DNA of 64,000 nt from assembly GCF_020165855.1 (NCBI RefSeq), contig NZ_JAIUFY010000014.1, positions 1 to 64,000 of the forward strand. Direction: 5' to 3'. The stretch is from Celeribacter litoreus (GTDB lineage: Bacteria; Pseudomonadota; Alphaproteobacteria; Rhodobacterales; Rhodobacteraceae). Position numbers and translations under genes: made by a program. The notes below the pieces were generated by a model that worked only from the letters and a program-made list of their open reading frames with translations, did not search any database and was not told the origin of the DNA. This document shows, in pieces, positions 7,293-16,334 of this stretch; positions within the stretch are counted from its first letter, which is position 1; every line of letters begins with the position of its first letter.

Positions 7293-9481
7293 CTGAGGAC
7301 GCGGAGCGAAACCGGCCCTTCGGTGATTTCCCCGATGATTGCGGCCTCGTAGCCTGCCTCGCGCAACGCCGTCAGACATTTCTCCGCCCGCATCGGTGAG
7401 ACAGCGGCCAGTAGCCCGCCAGCGGTCTGCGGATCGAACAGAAGATCGGACAAGGCACTGTCCGGCCCCTCATACTCCGCCGCATAGGCACGGTTCGCTG
7501 GGAAGATGGTCGACCGCACGCCCTGCTTCGAGAGTTCCAAGGCCCCCGAAAGCACCGGCACTTTCGACAGGTGAATCTCTGCCCCGACGTCGGATCGGCG
7601 GCACATGCCGAGCAAGTGGCCGGCGAGGCCGAACCCTGTCACATCCGTCATCGCGTGCGCGTTCTCCAAGATGCGGGACGCCTCGCCAGAGCTTTGCGAC
7701 ATGGAGGCGTATGTTGTCACCATATCCCGACCGTCGGCCTTCATTTCCATCTCCGCCGCGAGCATCACACCCGTCCCAATCGGCTTCGTCAGGATGAGCT
7801 GGTCGCCCGCCCGTGCGCCTTTGAGCGTGATGGGCTGACCAATCAGACCCGTGACGGTGAACCCGATGGAAAACTCTGCCCCCATGGCTGTATGCCCGCC
7901 GATGATCTCCGCGCCCGCGTCCTCGAACGTGTCCCGCGCGGTTTCCATGATCTCGGTGAGCCACGCTTCCTGAAGCGGTTCGGTCATTTTGGGCAGCGTG
8001 ACTGTGGCGAGGGCCGATTGAGGCGCACCGCCCATGGCCCAGATATCACCGAGCGCATGGAGCGCCGTGATCCGCGTCATGAGCACAGGGTCTTCGACGA
8101 AAGCGCGCAGATGATCTACGGAAGCGACCTGCCACGTGTCGCCGTGGGTCAAAATCGCTGCGTCGTCGCCATCGAGATGAAGAACGTCGGGACGCTCCGG
8201 CCCCGGATGGTCTTGCAGAACGCGAGAGAGGATTTCCCCGCCGACCTTCGCTCCGCAGGCGCCACACATCGGCTTTTTGCCCTCTACCTCTTCGCGCAAC
8301 CCGTCTGCTACGTGCTCGGGCAGGGCGGGGGGCTTCATCGGCGTCAGGTCTTTGAGCTTCGACATGAATTTCCGGTCGATGTGGTCCTTCCAGCGCCACA
8401 TCAACGGACCGGAAAACCGCACGCCAGCCTTGTCGGCGAGGGCGTCTTGGCCACCGAGGGAGATGAGTTTGAGATAGTCTTTTTGGGGCGTGTAGGTGCG
8501 CAAGTGCGCCGATTTGAGACCCTTGCTCAGAACGGCGCGGAGGTTTTCGTAGAGGACAGGCGCTTCGCGGACGGCGTAGACACCCGCCTTCGGGCGTGGC
8601 GCATGAGAGAGATAGGCGCAGTCCCCGGCGGCGAAGATGCGCGGATCGGACGATTGGAGATGTTCCGAGACGGTCACAAACCCCTCATGGAGGTCCAATC
8701 CTGTTTCTTCGAGCCACTTATAGGGCCGCGCCCCCGCCGCGCCGAGGGTAAACACGCTGGCGATTTCGGAGCCATCTGAGAGGTGCAGTCCGTCCTCCGC
8801 GATCTGTGTGACCTCGGTCTGCGGGCGCAAGGTGACGTTCAGATCGGCGAGCGCCTGCAACATCCGGTGCCGCGTCTTGGGCGACATCTCTTTGGCGATC
8901 TCGCCGCGGTCGATGAGCGTAATTTCTTTCTCTGGAATGTCGCGGAGACGATGTGCCATCGCCATCGCAAGTTCCGCACCCGCGACGCCACCACCTATGA
9001 CCGCCATCTTCCGCGGCATAGTCCGCGCTCGAACGGCATCCTGATAGCTGTCCCATGACTGCGCAAAGGCTTCGAGCGGTTTGGCGGCGATCCCGTGCTC
9101 GCTAAACCCTTCGAGTTCAGGCATCGCGGAGGTGATGCCGATGTCGATGGAGGCGAAGTCGTAGTAGACCGGCGGATGCCCCTCGATCTGGATCAGCCGT
9201 CGGACCCTGTCGATCCCGACCGCGCGACCGAGAATGGCGCGTGCACCTGCGAAACGGGCGAGACGGATGACATCAAGCTCAAGTTCCCCGCGCTCATAGT
9301 GCCCTGCCACAAATCCGGGGAGCATGCCGGAGTAGGCGGCGACGGCGCCCGGATTGATGACGGTGACACGCACCCCCGGCAGCGGAGACATCCCCCAGCG
9401 CTTTAGCAAAAGCGCATGGCTGTGCCCGCCGCCGATCAGAACCAGTTCGCGTGTCAGGGGAAGCTCATGCATCTCTCGCAC
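7289..9481 (-). CDS. selD: Fused NADH-dehydrogenase-like flavoprotein / selenide, water dikinase
   Basis: A 730-residue two-domain protein. Residues 1 to about 375 form an FAD/NAD(P) oxidoreductase (LVLIGGGHSHALLL at 9-22, AVIGGGVAGAEL near 158, FAAGDCAYL near 292). From about 390 it is SelD: MCGACGAKVGG carries the catalytic cysteine region, followed by DGDDAAIL and HAMTDVTGFGLAGHL. SelD makes selenophosphate from selenide and ATP. The fusion suggests the flavoprotein half handles the reduction or delivery of selenium, which is inference. The fused form is known in other proteobacteria. Cysteine rather than selenocysteine appears to be used, as no in-frame TGA interrupts this region. Confidence 0.9.
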   Translation of the reverse strand: MREMHELPLTRELVLIGGGHSHALLLKRWGMSPLPGVRVTVINPGAVAAYSGMLPGFVAGHYERGELELDVIRLARFAGARAILGRAVGIDRVRRLIQIEGHPPVYYDFASIDIGITSAMPELEGFSEHGIAAKPLEAFAQSWDSYQDAVRARTMPRKMAVIGGGVAGAELAMAMAHRLRDIPEKEITLIDRGEIAKEMSPKTRHRMLQALADLNVTLRPQTEVTQIAEDGLHLSDGSEIASVFTLGAAGARPYKWLEETGLDLHEGFVTVSEHLQSSDPRIFAAGDCAYLSHAPRPKAGVYAVREAPVLYENLRAVLSKGLKSAHLRTYTPQKDYLKLISLGGQDALADKAGVRFSGPLMWRWKDHIDRKFMSKLKDLTPMKPPALPEHVADGLREEVEGKKPMCGACGAKVGGEILSRVLQDHPGPERPDVLHLDGDDAAILTHGDTWQVASVDHLRAFVEDPVLMTRITALHALGDIWAMGGAPQSALATVTLPKMTEPLQEAWLTEIMETARDTFEDAGAEIIGGHTAMGAEFSIGFTVTGLIGQPITLKGARAGDQLILTKPIGTGVMLAAEMEMKADGRDMVTTYASMSQSSGEASRILENAHAMTDVTGFGLAGHLLGMCRRSDVGAEIHLSKVPVLSGALELSKQGVRSTIFPANRAYAAEYEGPDSALSDLLFDPQTAGGLLAAVSPMRAEKCLTALREAGYEAAIIGEITEGPVSLRVLS

Positions 9482-9595
9482 CTCTCGCAGATACGGACGG
9501 TCATAAATGCCTGCCCGTAAGGCAAAACCTGACCGGAAGTGATCGGAAAGACAAGGGTTCTGGACGCCGCAGGCAGGCCGTGATTACATCGCGCC

Positions 9596-10834
9596 ATGAT
9601 TCAAAACACCTCCCCGTCATCGGCCCCGTTCGAAACCATGCGTCAGCAGGCGCGTGATATTTTTCTCAAAGGTGTAGAGGCAGCCGACCCCGAAAGGGCC
9701 GTTGAAGCCGCCCTCGAAGGAAAGAGGTTTCACGATCCGGTTCTGATCAGTGTCGGCAAGGCGGCGTGTGCGATGGCCGAGGCCGCGATGCGCCATGTGT
9801 CTGCCGATCCTGTGATTGTCGTGACGAACTATGAGAACGCGCGCCCCATCGAGGGCGCAGAGGTCCGTGCCGCAGGACACCCCGTGCCAGACGCAGAGGG
9901 CGCACGTGCAGCGCTCACGATTGAGGGTATTCTCTCCCATGCGAAGGGCGACGTGATAGCGCTCATCTCTGGTGGTGGCTCCGCGCTCTTGCCCGCGCCG
10001 GTCCCTGGGGTGTCTCTTGAGGATAAGGCGGAAGTGAACCGCCTGCTGCTCGCCTCGGGTGCGGATATCGTGACGATGAATCTCGTGCGCCAACAACTGT
10101 CGCGCCTCAAAGGTGGCGGTCTGTTGCGGGCGGCTGCGCCTGCGAAGGTGACGGCGCTTTTGCTCTCGGATGTGGTGTCTGACGACCTACGTGCCATTGC
10201 GTCCGGTCCGACGGTCTCACCCATCGGCACGCGCGAAGATGCTGCGAAAGTGCTCCAAGATCTCGGCGTTTGGGACAAGCTTCCGCATTCCGTGACCGCG
10301 CATCTGTCCCGTCCGCAAGCGGACCTCGGGCCGTTGCCCGAGAGCGAAGTTGAGTTGATCGGGTCGAACAAGCTGTCTGTATCCGCCATGGCAGAGGCCG
10401 CGCCGGAGGCCGTCGTCGCGGGTGAGCCGCTCGAAGGTGATGTTGCTGAGGCCGCCGAAGCCGTGATCGCAGCGGCCAAAGAGCCGGGGATTTATCTCTT
10501 TGGCGGGGAAACCACTGTGAAGCTCGAAGGCGATGGTATGGGCGGGCGCAATCAGGAATTGGCCCTGCGCGTGGCGCTTTTGGCGGAACAGGCGGGGATC
10601 ACGGATTACGTGTTTCTCTCTGGTGGCACCGATGGGCGCGATGGTCCGACGGATGCAGCGGGTGGGCTGGTTGATCCGGGAACACTCGATCGGATGCGGT
10701 CCGTTGGTCTGTCACCGGAAGAGGTGCTCAAGCGCAACGACAGTTATCACGGTCTACAAGCCGCAGGTGATCTGCTCCAGATTGGGGCAACGGGCACCAA
10801 TGTGGCGGACCTTCAGGTGATGATCCGCCGCTAA
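9596..10834 (+). CDS. Glycerate kinase (MOFRL family)
   Basis: A 412-residue glycerate 2-kinase of the GckA/TtuD type. The N-terminal domain has the VGKAACAMAEAA segment (about 44-55) and the GGGSALLPAP loop (about 125); the C-terminal MOFRL domain begins near 290 with LFGGETTVKLEGDGMGGRNQELAL and includes SGGTDGRDGPTDAAG. It phosphorylates D-glycerate, feeding glyoxylate or tartrate carbon into glycolysis. The ATG at 9596 lacks a clear ribosome binding site; an internal ATG at 9635 is possible. It stands alone between the sel and sox regions. Confidence 0.88.
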   Translation: MIQNTSPSSAPFETMRQQARDIFLKGVEAADPERAVEAALEGKRFHDPVLISVGKAACAMAEAAMRHVSADPVIVVTNYENARPIEGAEVRAAGHPVPDAEGARAALTIEGILSHAKGDVIALISGGGSALLPAPVPGVSLEDKAEVNRLLLASGADIVTMNLVRQQLSRLKGGGLLRAAAPAKVTALLLSDVVSDDLRAIASGPTVSPIGTREDAAKVLQDLGVWDKLPHSVTAHLSRPQADLGPLPESEVELIGSNKLSVSAMAEAAPEAVVAGEPLEGDVAEAAEAVIAAAKEPGIYLFGGETTVKLEGDGMGGRNQELALRVALLAEQAGITDYVFLSGGTDGRDGPTDAAGGLVDPGTLDRMRSVGLSPEEVLKRNDSYHGLQAAGDLLQIGATGTNVADLQVMIRR

Positions 10835-10842
10835 GCGCGCGT

Positions 10843-11907
10843 TTAGCCTTTCGCCCGCATGAACGAGAAACCGTAAATGAGCTGGTGCAGCCCGAAAGCC
10901 GCGCCAGCGACAATGGACGCAATGGTGATCGGGGCCGAGTAGGCGAGCACAGAAAAGGCCGAGAGGCCCTGTCCGACCGTGCAGCCGAAGGCCACGACCG
11001 CGCCGATGCCCATAAGGGCCGCGCCGATGATCTGCCGCTTGAGTTCACGTGCGTCTTCGCAGGCTTCCCAGCGGAAATGCCCCTTGATCAGCGACCCGAT
11101 AGCCGCGCCAGCGAGAACGCCGACGACCGAGCCGACGCCAAAGTTCAGGCTGCTGGCAGAGGACGTCATCAGATAGAAGAGCGTGTCGCCAATGGGGGCC
11201 GCGAAGGTGTGGGAGGAGAGGGGTTCCGCCTCGAAACTCGCCTCATAGAGCCAAGCAGTGCCCGCCCAGCCAGACACAATCGCGAGACCGACCGCGACGC
11301 CCCAAAACATCATCGCGCGCTTTTTGCGGAACTCTGCGGAGAAGAGCGCGAGCGCGATGAAGGCCACGCCAATTAGGAGGCCAATGGCCGCGACAGGCAG
11401 TCCGAGGCTTTCCCCGAGACCATGCGCGAGACCTGGCGTTGCCCCCTCGGACGGAACGGTCGGGAAGAGCGCGACGCGAAGCGCCGCAAGTGGGCCATTC
11501 AGGGTGACATAAGTGGACAGGCCCATCACGAGCACGATCACGAAGTTACGAAGGTCCCCGCCGCCGAGCCGCGCCAGCGCGCCAAACCCGCAGTTGCCCG
11601 CAAGCGCCATGCCGTAGCCAAAGAGCAGCCCGCCCGTGATTGAGGCCAGAGGATACCATTTCAGGGCGAGGTAGACGGTTCCGGTGGGATCAAAATGGCC
11701 GGATCCAATGAGCGCGAAGGTTCCGATCAGGGCTACGCCAAGGGCAAGCGCCCATTGCCGAGCGCGAACGTTAGACCCTTGGTAAAGTGCGTCTTCGATG
11801 GCTCCCATAGAGCAAAACCGGCCCAAACGGGCCGCAAGTCCGAGGATCAGTCCGCCAAACAGACCGATCAGGGCCGCAAGCGTCCCTGGTTCCAGAAGTT
11901 CGAGCAT
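10843..11907 (-). CDS. YeeE/YedE-type sulfur transporter (SoxT-like)
   Basis: A 354-residue integral membrane protein with about nine hydrophobic segments. It carries two of the family's repeated motifs: AARLGRFCSMGAIEDAL near 27 and GNCGFGALARLGGGDL near 103, with a later FGCTVGQGLSAFS near 305. YeeE/YedE proteins move thiosulfate or related sulfur species across the inner membrane. Its stop is 9 bases from the glycerate kinase stop, and its start lies 38 bases downstream of the soxR stop on the same strand. Linkage to soxR matches the SoxT genes of other sox loci. Confidence 0.82.
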   Translation of the reverse strand: MLELLEPGTLAALIGLFGGLILGLAARLGRFCSMGAIEDALYQGSNVRARQWALALGVALIGTFALIGSGHFDPTGTVYLALKWYPLASITGGLLFGYGMALAGNCGFGALARLGGGDLRNFVIVLVMGLSTYVTLNGPLAALRVALFPTVPSEGATPGLAHGLGESLGLPVAAIGLLIGVAFIALALFSAEFRKKRAMMFWGVAVGLAIVSGWAGTAWLYEASFEAEPLSSHTFAAPIGDTLFYLMTSSASSLNFGVGSVVGVLAGAAIGSLIKGHFRWEACEDARELKRQIIGAALMGIGAVVAFGCTVGQGLSAFSVLAYSAPITIASIVAGAAFGLHQLIYGFSFMRAKG

Positions 11908-11945
11908 GCGTCCTCCCTACGCCCGCTGCCATTCTGTGTTTCGAG

Positions 11946-12320
11946 TTACTCGGAGGTTTTGCCCTCTTTCGGCTCGAAGGAACAGAACATGTCGTAAATC
12001 ACTTCGAGGATGCGTTTCGGGCGATCGTCCGTCAAGGAGTAGTAGATCGCCTTTCCCTCACGTCTCGGTGTGACGAGACCCTCGAGGCGTAGACGCGCGA
12101 GCTGTTGGCTCACCGCAGCCTGACGCGCGGACAGGAGTTCTTCGAGTTCGGTTACCGATTTTTCACCGGTGACCAAATGACACAAAATCATCAGCCGTCC
12201 CTCATGGGACAGCGCTTTGAGCAGTTGCGACGCATCGCACGCATTTGCCATCATGACGTCCATGTCTTCGTCGGACATGTTGTCGGAGATGATTGGTAAA
12301 GGCGAATTCACGTTGTCCAC
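11946..12320 (-). CDS. soxR: ArsR-family repressor of sulfur oxidation, SoxR
   Basis: A 124-residue winged-helix ArsR regulator. The recognition region reads VTELEELLSARQAAVSQQLARL. Cysteines lie at 28, 47 and 113. The 66-residue spacing of Cys47 and Cys113 equals that of Cys41 and Cys107 in Rhodobacter capsulatus SqrR, which form a polysulfide bridge that releases DNA, so the protein is expected to sense sulfane sulfur directly. It is transcribed away from soxV, together with the GlcG-like and soxS genes. Candidate operators lie at 13320 and 14857. Confidence 0.88.
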   Translation of the reverse strand: MDNVNSPLPIISDNMSDEDMDVMMANACDASQLLKALSHEGRLMILCHLVTGEKSVTELEELLSARQAAVSQQLARLRLEGLVTPRREGKAIYYSLTDDRPKRILEVIYDMFCSFEPKEGKTSE

Positions 12321-12365
12321 CTCACTAGTCCTTGTTTTTTCGGCGCCATTCTGGCCGTTACAGTG

Positions 12366-12866
12366 TCAGAAGGCAATGTCATCCATGATTGCATCAATGC
12401 CTGCTTCGGCACAGTCCGCGTCGAGATCGGGGCCGGGGGCGCCGGAGACTCCAATCCCACCTACTATAGAGCCTGATGACTCGATCACAAGTCCGCCGCC
12501 AAGTGCAAGTGGTTCTGTGAGTTCCCGAATTCCGGCCATCATCTCTCCGGGCGCCGTCAATTCGCCGAGCGAGAGTGTGTCGGTGCGGAAGGAGACGGCG
12601 GTCCAGGCCTTGCGGCGGGCAGTTTCAAAGACATGCAGCCCCGCGAAACGGTCGCGCACATAGGCCTGCGGAATGCCGAAGCGATCAACGACCATGACGC
12701 CCACCTGATAGCCCGCGTCACGGCAGCTTTCCATCGCGGCGGTGGCGGCGGTGAGGGCGACTTCGGGTTTGAGAACCTTGAAGGTCACAAAGGCCCCGTC
12801 GTCCTGCGCGAGCGCGGGCGGCGCAACGAGGCAGGCGCATAGCGCCATGATTTTAAAAGACTTCAT
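12366..12866 (-). CDS. Exported GlcG/HbpS-family protein
   Basis: A 166-residue protein with an N-terminal signal peptide ending ALA (about residue 20). The mature part has the GlcG/HbpS pattern: LKPEVALTAATAAMESC, YQVGVMVVDRFG, ARRKAWTAVSFR and a glycine-rich PLALGGGLVIESSGSIVGGIGVSGAPG. Members of this family bind haem or cobalamin-like cofactors and often sit in operons for small-molecule oxidation. It lies between soxR and soxS on the same strand, so it is probably periplasmic and expressed with the sox regulators. Its precise job is unknown. Confidence 0.75.
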   Translation of the reverse strand: MKSFKIMALCACLVAPPALAQDDGAFVTFKVLKPEVALTAATAAMESCRDAGYQVGVMVVDRFGIPQAYVRDRFAGLHVFETARRKAWTAVSFRTDTLSLGELTAPGEMMAGIRELTEPLALGGGLVIESSGSIVGGIGVSGAPGPDLDADCAEAGIDAIMDDIAF

Positions 12867-12879
12867 TCAGTTTCCTCCC

Positions 12880-13281
12880 TTAATTTGTGATCGGTACGGC
12901 GGGCGTCTCCTCCACGATAAACCCGGCCTTGTCGCGCAGTGTCACAGTCAGCATGGCCCAGAAAAGTTCGTCACCAGCATAGCCTTCGATCCGTCCGATT
13001 TCCTCGCCCTCATCGACCAGAACAAAGGTCGGCGTGAAGATCACCGGTCCTTTGAATGTGAGGTCTTCGGGCATCGGGGCGCCCAGATCAATGTGTCGGA
13101 GCGGGGCAAATGCGCCCTCGGGTGTCTTCGGGTAAATCGGTCCGATTTCAGCTTCCCAGCGGGCGCAATACACGCAGCCTTTTCGCTCGACCATCACGAG
13201 TTCCATGGCCGCGGCAGGCAGAATAGCGGTGAAAAACACCGGCAAGATGGTGATCAGAACTGGTAAAATTCTTAGCATCAT
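12880..13281 (-). CDS. soxS: Periplasmic thioredoxin SoxS
   Basis: A 133-residue exported thioredoxin-fold protein. An N-terminal hydrophobic signal (about 1-25) precedes the active site CVYC at 36-39, followed by WEAEIGPIYPKTPEG and a cis-Pro region (FTPTFVLVDEG). In Paracoccus, SoxS keeps SoxY in its active reduced state and is needed for sox expression. It is divergent from soxV across a 159-base gap that contains a candidate SoxR site. Confidence 0.85.
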   Translation of the reverse strand: MMLRILPVLITILPVFFTAILPAAAMELVMVERKGCVYCARWEAEIGPIYPKTPEGAFAPLRHIDLGAPMPEDLTFKGPVIFTPTFVLVDEGEEIGRIEGYAGDELFWAMLTVTLRDKAGFIVEETPAVPITN

Positions 13282-13319
13282 TTTGCATACCGATTGACCT
13301 GCGCATTACAATAAACATA

Positions 13320-13335
13320 ATTTGAATATGTGAAT
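13320..13335. promoter_or_regulatory. Candidate SoxR operator in the soxS/soxV gap
   Basis: ATTT-N8-GAAT, one mismatch from the ATTC-N8-GAAT form I associate with BigR/SqrR-type repressors. It overlaps a second imperfect palindrome, ACATA-N7-TATGT at 13315-13331. SoxR of Paracoccus pantotrophus is known to bind this same intergenic position. Confidence 0.5.
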
Positions 13336-13440
13336 GACTCAAGCCGCTACGTATTTCGGTGGTGGACGACACGGTCTCAACGGGCGCGGGAGACGCCTGA
13401 TCGGGTCACGGAAACGGGTCGTTCCGCTTGGGAGGACTAT

Positions 13441-14196
13441 ATGCTCGACGTGACGTTTCTATCGGCCCTTTTGGGCGGACTTGTGGTGTTTTTCTCACCC
13501 TGCATTCTGCCGATTGTGCCGTTCTACCTTTCTTACATGGCGGGCACGTCGATGTCCGAAATCAACGCGGACGGAGAACTCGCACCCGGCGCGCGCAAGC
13601 GCGCGGTGCTGTCGTCCATTATGTTTTCATTGGGAATTATCACCGTCTTCGTGTTGCTCGGTGCTGCGGCCTTTTCGCTCAGTCAGGCGTTTCGGAGCCA
13701 TCAGGATCTCTTTCGGATTGCCTCCGCCGCGATTGTGTTTGTGCTTGGTCTTCACTTCCTTGGCGTGATCCGCATCGGGTTTCTCAATCGCCAGTTCCAG
13801 ATGCAGGGCGGGGATACGTCGAACATGACGATCTGGTCGTCCTATCTGGTGGGGCTTGCCTTTGCCGCCGGATGGACGCCCTGCGTGGGGGGTGTGCTCG
13901 TCGGGGTCGTGATGATGGCCTCGAACGAGGCGACGGCGACCCGTGGTCTCATCCTGATGATTCTCTTCGGGATCGGCATGACGGCGCCCTTTGTGGTCGC
14001 CGCGATCTTCATCCGGCCTTTCCTCAAATTTGCCGCCAAGTTCCGGCGGCACCTGCCGAAGGTCGAAAAGCTTATGGGGGTGTTCCTCATCCTCTTCGCG
14101 ATTTTGATCATCACAAACTCGGTGAATGTGATCGCGGCCTGGATGCTCGAAACATTCCCCGCCTTCACGAAAATCGGTTCAAACGGGAGTCTCTGA
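13441..14196 (+). CDS. soxV: SoxV, CcdA-type membrane thiol transporter
   Basis: A 251-residue inner-membrane protein with about six transmembrane helices. It has the two redox cysteine regions of the CcdA/DsbD family: FFSPCILPIVPFY near 18-30 and AAGWTPCVGGVL near 142-153. SoxV carries reducing equivalents from cytoplasmic thioredoxin to periplasmic SoxW. I chose ATG 13441, preceded by GGGAGG, over an in-frame ATG 37 codons upstream. One base separates its stop from the soxW start. Confidence 0.92.
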   Translation: MLDVTFLSALLGGLVVFFSPCILPIVPFYLSYMAGTSMSEINADGELAPGARKRAVLSSIMFSLGIITVFVLLGAAAFSLSQAFRSHQDLFRIASAAIVFVLGLHFLGVIRIGFLNRQFQMQGGDTSNMTIWSSYLVGLAFAAGWTPCVGGVLVGVVMMASNEATATRGLILMILFGIGMTAPFVVAAIFIRPFLKFAAKFRRHLPKVEKLMGVFLILFAILIITNSVNVIAAWMLETFPAFTKIGSNGSL

Positions 14197-14197
14197 C

Positions 14198-14794
14198 ATG
14201 TTGAAACTTGCACGACGGACAATTCTGGCACTTGGCCTTTCCGCGTTTGCCTTTCCGGCCCTCGCGGTCGAGATGGGGGATGACGGGCTGCACAAGACAC
14301 CGTGGCAGCGCGATACGTTCAAAGACCTGCGTGAGGACCTCGAGGAGGCGAACGCGGAGGGCAAGCGCCTATTGGTGATGATCGAGCAGCGCGGATGCAT
14401 CTACTGCACCAAGATGCATGAGGAGATCTATCCCGATCCGGAGATCACACAGATGATCGAAGACAACTTCTTCGTCATCCAGATTAACATGTTTGGAGAC
14501 GTCGAGGTGACCGACTTTGACGGCGAATCCTTGCCCGAAAAAGAGATGGTTCAAAAGTGGGGCGCTCTGTTCACGCCTACGAATATGTTCTTCCCTGAAG
14601 AGGTGCCTGACGACATTTCTGCACAGCAAGCGGCGGTCGCCGTAGTGCCCGGTGCCTTCGGTCGGCTGACTACGTACAACATGATGCAATGGGTGCTCGA
14701 TCATGGGTATGAGGGGGATGAGCCCTTCCAGAAATACCATGCGCGTCAGGTGTTTAAGCAGCAGGAGAGCGGGTCTCTTGCGGTCTCCGACTAA
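14198..14794 (+). CDS. soxW: SoxW, periplasmic thioredoxin-like protein
   Basis: A 198-residue protein with a signal peptide ending FPALA (about 23) and a thioredoxin-fold domain with CIYC at 67-70. The TPTNMFF segment near 127 is the cis-Pro region. SoxW is reduced by SoxV and is the periplasmic reductant linked to the Sox system. Immediately downstream of soxV. A 184-base gap with a candidate SoxR site separates it from soxX. Confidence 0.88.
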   Translation: MLKLARRTILALGLSAFAFPALAVEMGDDGLHKTPWQRDTFKDLREDLEEANAEGKRLLVMIEQRGCIYCTKMHEEIYPDPEITQMIEDNFFVIQINMFGDVEVTDFDGESLPEKEMVQKWGALFTPTNMFFPEEVPDDISAQQAAVAVVPGAFGRLTTYNMMQWVLDHGYEGDEPFQKYHARQVFKQQESGSLAVSD

Positions 14795-14856
14795 GGTCGA
14801 ATTTGCACTTTCTGCGCCTGCACAATTCGGTCGATTTCATGCGGCAATGCAGAAAA

Positions 14857-14872
14857 ATTCGATTATATGAAT
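14857..14872. promoter_or_regulatory. Candidate SoxR operator in the soxW/soxX gap
   Basis: A perfect ATTC-N8-GAAT (AATTC and GAATT as 5-bp arms) lies 107 bases upstream of soxX. This is the second of the two positions bound by SoxR in Paracoccus. It would control the main soxXYZABCD transcript. Confidence 0.6.
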
Positions 14873-14978
14873 TTGTATCTTGCCATGCGTCAATTCGGCA
14901 CGCTACGGTATGCATCAAGAACAACGCAGATATGCGGATTTCGAAGAGCACAGACCTTTTCAGTCTTAGGGAGGAGAC

Positions 14979-15455
14979 ATGAAACGTATCGCAATCAGCT
15001 TTGCCGCGCTCGCGCTCGGCACCGTTGCAGCCCAGGCGGAAATCGCCGCAGGTGACGTTCAGTTTGACGATTACGGGGCCGTCGAGATGTCACTCACCGG
15101 CGCGCCGGGAGACCCTGAACAGGGCCGCGTGATCATGACGACGAAGTCCATGGGCAACTGCGTGTCCTGCCACGCGGCAGACGCCTACGCAGACGTCCCG
15201 TTCCACGGCGAGGTTGGCCCCTGGCTCGATGGGGCAGGCGACCGTTGGTCCGAAGCGGAACTTCGTGGCCTCGTGGTGAACGCAAAAATGACGTTCGAGG
15301 GAACAGTGATGCCGGCGTTCTACAAAGTCGACGGGTTCACCCGTCCAGGAGACGCCTACACGGGCAAGGCCGCACCGGCCGATCTGCCGCCGATCCTGTC
15401 GGCCCAGCAGGTCGAGGATGTGGTCGCCTATCTGATGACACTGAAAGACGACTGA
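14979..15455 (+). CDS. soxX: SoxX, c-type cytochrome subunit of SoxAX
   Basis: A 158-residue exported monohaem cytochrome. A signal peptide ends AQA (20); the haem motif CVSCH is at 61-65 and a likely methionine ligand lies in GTVMPAFYKV near 108. With SoxA it forms the enzyme that couples thiosulfate to the SoxY cysteine. The start is preceded by GGGAGGAGAC. First gene of the XYZABCD unit. Confidence 0.94.
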   Translation: MKRIAISFAALALGTVAAQAEIAAGDVQFDDYGAVEMSLTGAPGDPEQGRVIMTTKSMGNCVSCHAADAYADVPFHGEVGPWLDGAGDRWSEAELRGLVVNAKMTFEGTVMPAFYKVDGFTRPGDAYTGKAAPADLPPILSAQQVEDVVAYLMTLKDD

Positions 15456-15490
15456 TCGTCTTTGTAACACTCTAATCTGAGGAGCATTTC

Positions 15491-15907
15491 ATGAAACTCA
15501 CACGACGTGACGCTCTGGCGCTCGGTCTCGGGGCAACGGCTGCTTCGCTTCTGCCGTTCCGTGCCTCGGCTGCCGCCGATGACGCAATCGCCGCTTTCAC
15601 AGGTGGCATGGAAGCTGGCGAAGGCGGGATCACTCTCACCGCGCCGGAAATCGCCGAAAACGGCAACACGGTTCCGATCTCTGTGGACGCACCGGGCGCA
15701 GTGGCCATTGCAGTCTATGCAGCTGGCAACCCGACACCGGGGGTTGCGACCTTCAACTTCGGTCCGCTCGCCGGCAGCCAGTCCGCCTCGACCCGCATCC
15801 GTCTCGCTGGCACGCAGGATGTGGTTGCGGTCGCAAAGATGGCCGACGGCTCTTTCGTCAAAACATCCTCGACCGTGAAGGTCACCATCGGCGGCTGCGG
15901 CGGCTGA
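15491..15907 (+). CDS. soxY: SoxY, covalent sulfur carrier
   Basis: A 138-residue protein with a twin-arginine signal (KLTRRDALALGLG at 2-14). The C-terminal swinging arm ends GGCGG, whose cysteine holds the sulfur substrate during oxidation. With SoxZ it forms the carrier complex that visits SoxAX, SoxB and SoxCD. The Tat signal exports the folded SoxYZ pair. Confidence 0.95.
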   Translation: MKLTRRDALALGLGATAASLLPFRASAAADDAIAAFTGGMEAGEGGITLTAPEIAENGNTVPISVDAPGAVAIAVYAAGNPTPGVATFNFGPLAGSQSASTRIRLAGTQDVVAVAKMADGSFVKTSSTVKVTIGGCGG

Positions 15908-15942
15908 TCCACACCAACGACTTCAATTAGGAGACAAACACA

Positions 15943-16272
15943 ATGGCATCTGGTGTCAAACCCCGCGTTAAGGTCCCGAAGTCGGCTGCTGCTGGCGACG
16001 TGATCACGATCAAAACCCTGATTTCCCATCCTATGGAATCCGGCCAGCGCAAAGATGGCGACGGCAACATCATCCCGCGCTCGATCATCAACCGCTTCAC
16101 TTGCGAGTTTAACGGCGAGCTTGTGATCGACGTGACCCTCGAGGCCGCGATTTCCACGAACCCGTACTTCGAGTTCGAGTCGATGGTGCCCGAAGCAGGT
16201 GACTTCAAGTTCACCTGGTACGATGACGACGGCTCCGTCTACGAGGAAACGAAAGCCATCGCCATCGGCTGA
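15943..16272 (+). CDS. soxZ: SoxZ, partner of SoxY
   Basis: A 109-residue immunoglobulin-like protein with no signal of its own, exported together with SoxY. The sequence starts SGVKPRVKVPKSAAAGDVITIKTL-type and contains ISHPMESGQRKDGDGN, both characteristic. It is 35 bases after soxY, preceded by AGGAGA. Confidence 0.95.
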   Translation: MASGVKPRVKVPKSAAAGDVITIKTLISHPMESGQRKDGDGNIIPRSIINRFTCEFNGELVIDVTLEAAISTNPYFEFESMVPEAGDFKFTWYDDDGSVYEETKAIAIG

Positions 16273-16334
16273 CCAAGGTCGCGCACGCCCCTCGAGAGGA
16301 GAGGGGCGTGGGCAACACCCAGGGAGGAAAATGC

